In this document: positions 6,985 to 9,047 of the stretch, in pieces
Layout: each line of letters begins with the position of its first letter
Position numbering within the stretch: the stretch's first letter is position 1
From: Phycisphaerae bacterium
GTDB taxonomy: Bacteria > Planctomycetota > Phycisphaerae > UBA1845 > PWPN01
Direction of reading: 5' to 3'
Assembly: GCA_026647385.1 (NCBI GenBank)
Contig: JAPKGY010000075.1
Span: forward strand, 1-9,047
DNA: 9,047 nt
The notes under the pieces: generated by a model
What the model was told of the DNA's origin: nothing
What the model saw: the letters and a program-made list of their open reading frames with translations, nothing else
Databases searched by the model: none
Program-made: the position numbers and the translations under genes

Positions 6985-7596
6985 ATGCAGAAGCTCGACG
7001 AGAAGAAGCGGCAAACCATCGCGGAGGAGGCGGCGAAGCTCTTCGCCACGAAGCCCTATCATAAAGTGACACTGGATGATATCGCGGCGGCGGCCGGTGT
7101 GGGCAAGGGCACGCTCTACATCTACTTTCCGAGCAAGGAGGAGCTCTTTTCGTCGATCGTCCAGCACGGTTTCGACCGGATGCTCGATGGAATCAAACGG
7201 CAACTGGCGGATCGGAAGGTGACTCCCGGCGAGGGGCTGCGGCATATCGTCGAGGGCCTTTTTCGATTTGCCTTCAGTCACCCGTACTTCTTCGAGCTGA
7301 TCCGCACGGCCCCCGCGCTGGTGGAGGCCCGCCATGATTACTGGAGGGCCCGGCACGCGGAGTTGACCCAGTTGATACGGGATACGATCCGGGCGGGAGT
7401 GGAGAGCGGCGAGTTCGTGGATGCGCACCCGGAACTGACCGCCATCTACATCCCCGGCTTGGTCCGCTCGACCATGCTCTTCGGGCCGAAGGACCTGGAC
7501 GAGCGAACGGTTGCGAATCACGTGCTCGAGTTCCTGTCGTGGGGTCTGTGCGCTCGCGACGGCGCGGTGGCGGGACTCGGGCTGCAAACCGGTTAA
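6985..7596 (+). CDS. TetR/AcrR-family transcriptional regulator
   Basis: This is a 203-residue protein of typical TetR-family size, expected to act as a homodimeric ligand-responsive repressor. The N-terminal DNA-binding domain covers residues 1-55. KRQTIAEEAAKLFATKPYHKVTL leads into the helix-turn-helix at about 29-48 (DDIAAAAGVGKGTLYIYF), ending in the family signature YFPSKEELF. The rest is predicted helical and would hold the ligand pocket and dimer interface; it begins with FDRMLDGIKRQL and includes aromatic-rich FRFAFSHPYFFELI (about 93-106). The ligand cannot be read. It lies divergently from the adaptor-pump operon, with two promoters and a palindromic operator between them, so local control of the efflux genes and of itself is likely. 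The TolC-like gene follows in the same direction and may be cotranscribed. The ATG at 6985 is the only sensible nearby start, although its ribosome site is weak. Confidence 0.93.
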   Translation: MQKLDEKKRQTIAEEAAKLFATKPYHKVTLDDIAAAAGVGKGTLYIYFPSKEELFSSIVQHGFDRMLDGIKRQLADRKVTPGEGLRHIVEGLFRFAFSHPYFFELIRTAPALVEARHDYWRARHAELTQLIRDTIRAGVESGEFVDAHPELTAIYIPGLVRSTMLFGPKDLDERTVANHVLEFLSWGLCARDGAVAGLGLQTG

Positions 7597-7641
7597 CGGG
7601 GTGCGTCGGAGTTGAAGCATCTTATGGAGCTCAGGTCTAGC

Positions 7642-7659
7642 GGTGCCGCACGCGGCACC
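7642..7659. promoter_or_regulatory. compact GC-rich hairpin between tetR and the TolC-like gene
   Basis: GGTGCCG (7642-7648) and CGGCACC (7653-7659) form a perfect 7-bp stem with a CACG loop. It is in the 133-bp gap between the regulator and the outer-membrane gene. No run of T follows on the plus strand, so it is not a standard terminator; it could be an attenuator, an RNA-stabilising stem or part of a regulatory site. Confidence 0.45.
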
Positions 7660-7716
7660 CACCCGCGGCGCGTGCGACGCGGCTGAGCAGAGCAGGGTGC
7701 ATGAGATGCGGCTGGC

Positions 7717-7722
7717 AAGGGA
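7717..7722 (+). promoter_or_regulatory. ribosome binding site for the TolC-like gene
   Basis: AAGGGA lies 7 bp before the ATG at 7730 and decides that start over the in-frame ATG codons at 7706 and 7766, which have no comparable site. Confidence 0.55.
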
Positions 7723-7729
7723 CACGACC

Positions 7730-9047
7730 ATGGGTGTGGGAGCCCGCGCGGTGCCTGGACGACGGATGGCATACTGGCTGATGGGATGGGCTCTGGCGGC
7801 CTGCTGGGGGTGCGTCGACCAGCAGAAGGAGGTACAGATCTATCGCGACGTCCTGGGCGACGCCGCGGCCACCCGGCCGGCTTCCGCTCCGGCGGAAGAG
7901 CCGCTGAACCTGCGGCAGGCGCTGCGGATGGCCAACCGGCATAACGAGCAGTTGTCCCTGTCCGGCGAGGACTACCTGCAGGCCTTGATCGACAAGGAGC
8001 GGGCATTCGCCGGTTTCCTGCCCACCGTGAACCTCTCGCCGAGCTTTCTGATGCTGGATCGGCCGGAGACCACCACGCCCTCGCTGGCGAAGACCACGTG
8101 GCAGCAGTTCCGCAATGCGCTCGTCAACGGGGCGATCGGTCGCCTGGCCGGCGCCGCCACCGGCGGGGCCGTCGGCACGACGCCGACCGCCAGAACCCTC
8201 GGCGCCTCCGGGGCTGGGAACTCCACGGAGAGCGCGACGCTGGGCACGACCGGGGCCGGGCTGACGGGAGGCTCCAGTTCGCTGGGCGGCGCGGTCGGCA
8301 GCAGCTATCGGGTTCGAGACAACACCATCCAGCGGTTTTCCGTGCCCGCCACCGTCCGGATGAACGTCTTCAACGGGTTCCGCGATGAAGCGGCGGTGAA
8401 GGCGGCCGAGGCCACCATCGAGGAGCGGGAACTGCTTCTGCTGGACCTGCAGGCCGCCGTGTTGCTCGACGTGGCCCGGATGTACTACCAGGTGCTGCGC
8501 GCTCAGAGGCAAGTAGAGGTCCTCAGGAACTCGCTGGACGTTCAGGAGGAGCGACTTCGAGACATCCGCGGGCGGTTCGACGCCGGGCTCGCCCGTCCCC
8601 TGGACGTCGCCCAGACGGAGGCCCAGACCGCCCAGACGCGGGGAGCCCTCGTGCAGGCCCGTGGCGACGTGACCAACGCCCGCACCACGCTCGCCTTCCT
8701 GGTGGGAGCACCGGCGGTCGACGGCCTGCTGTCGGACGAATTCGACGTGCCGGACGAACTCGAGCCGCTCGCGGTCTACCAGTCGCGGGCCTCGGAGAGT
8801 CGCCAGGACCTGCGGGCCGCCGGAGCCGCGATCGACGCAGCCCGCGCGAACGTCGACCTCGCGGTGGGGCAGTACTACCCCTCGGTGACGATCAACTTCA
8901 ACACGTTCATGTACGACGAGAACTTCAGCAATTCCAGCAAGTGGAACGGCCTGGTGTCGGCCAGCCTGCCGGTGTTTTCGGCCGGCCTGATCGAGGCGGA
9001 CGTGCGAACCGCCTTCTCGCAGTTACGCCAGGCCCTGCTGAACGAAT
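7730..9047 (+). CDS. TolC-family outer-membrane efflux lipoprotein, 3' end missing
   Basis: This is the outer-membrane channel of the tripartite efflux system, with 439 residues visible and the frame open at the window end. The start at 7730 gives a signal with an Arg-Arg n-region, a hydrophobic core and the lipobox LAAC (Cys25), so it is probably a lipoprotein like OprM-type channels. The first TolC repeat begins near LNLRQALRMANRHNEQL (59-75). FAGFLPTVNLSPSF is the first barrel strand and SVPATVRMNVFNGFRDEAAV, around 206-221, the second, followed by long helices (EERELLLLDLQAAVLLDVARMYYQVL and RFDAGLARPLDVAQTEAQTA). The second repeat has VGQYYPSVTINFNTF near 379-393 and SASLPVFSAGLIEADV towards the end. 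Between the first two strands sits a low-complexity insertion of about 55 residues (138-192), 43 of them Gly, Ala, Thr or Ser. Its position predicts an extracellular loop. It follows the tetR-like gene in the same direction and probably partners the divergent adaptor and pump. Confidence 0.92.
   Translation, partial: MGVGARAVPGRRMAYWLMGWALAACWGCVDQQKEVQIYRDVLGDAAATRPASAPAEEPLNLRQALRMANRHNEQLSLSGEDYLQALIDKERAFAGFLPTVNLSPSFLMLDRPETTTPSLAKTTWQQFRNALVNGAIGRLAGAATGGAVGTTPTARTLGASGAGNSTESATLGTTGAGLTGGSSSLGGAVGSSYRVRDNTIQRFSVPATVRMNVFNGFRDEAAVKAAEATIEERELLLLDLQAAVLLDVARMYYQVLRAQRQVEVLRNSLDVQEERLRDIRGRFDAGLARPLDVAQTEAQTAQTRGALVQARGDVTNARTTLAFLVGAPAVDGLLSDEFDVPDELEPLAVYQSRASESRQDLRAAGAAIDAARANVDLAVGQYYPSVTINFNTFMYDENFSNSSKWNGLVSASLPVFSAGLIEADVRTAFSQLRQALLNE

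Noticed and set aside
7612..7641. Possible promoter for the TolC-like gene (TTGAAG, 18 bp, TCTAGC)
   Set aside because: The -10 matches only 3 of 6 consensus bases, so it is not distinguishable from chance.
7637..8512. Open frame of 291 codons on the minus strand opposite the TolC-like gene
   Set aside because: Low-information Arg/Gly/Pro-rich product; the plus strand clearly encodes a signal peptide and TolC repeats.

Overview
The window is GC-rich, tightly packed bacterial DNA with five protein-coding genes. Two are cut by the window edges: the dehydratase at the left and the outer-membrane protein at the right. It suggests a diderm (Gram-negative type) chromosome, because it encodes an inner-membrane RND pump, a lipoprotein adaptor and a TolC-type outer-membrane channel. 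The unusual extensions in the pump and channel, and the general style of the proteins, would fit Planctomycetota or a similar lineage. That placement is an impression from the sequence and was not tested.

Layout. Positions 1-1590 (+) hold the 3' part of ilvD, dihydroxy-acid dehydratase of branched-chain amino acid synthesis. Positions 1591-1953 are a gene-free stretch between convergent genes. It holds a two-copy 19-bp tandem repeat and a 167-bp element with long terminal inverted repeats and further nested hairpins, possibly a MITE-like insertion. Positions 1954-5316 (-) encode an HAE1-type RND efflux pump, overlapping by ATGA with its upstream partner, a periplasmic adaptor lipoprotein (5313 to about 6710, -). 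A control region at about 6891-6984 separates this operon from a divergent TetR/AcrR-family regulator (6985-7596, +). After a 133-bp gap carrying a compact hairpin comes a TolC-family outer-membrane lipoprotein (7730 to beyond 9047, +).

Working together. Adaptor, pump and TolC-like channel make a complete tripartite efflux system arranged around its probable regulator. The control region reads well: a +strand promoter (TTGACG, 16 bp, TACAAT) towards tetR, a -strand promoter (TTGCGA, 17 bp, TAGAAT) towards the adaptor-pump operon, and between their start points an imperfect palindrome with the core ACTGACTGGTCGGT, which resembles TetR-family operators. The simplest model is that the regulator represses both itself and the efflux operon until a ligand arrives. 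ilvD has no evident functional link to the efflux genes.

I found no RNA gene, CRISPR array, transposase or clearly new system. The points most worth a second look are the nested inverted-repeat element, the compact two-promoter operator region, a Gly/Ala/Thr/Ser-rich insertion in the outer-membrane protein, two in-frame extensions in the pump, and the unclear N-terminus and long leader of the adaptor.
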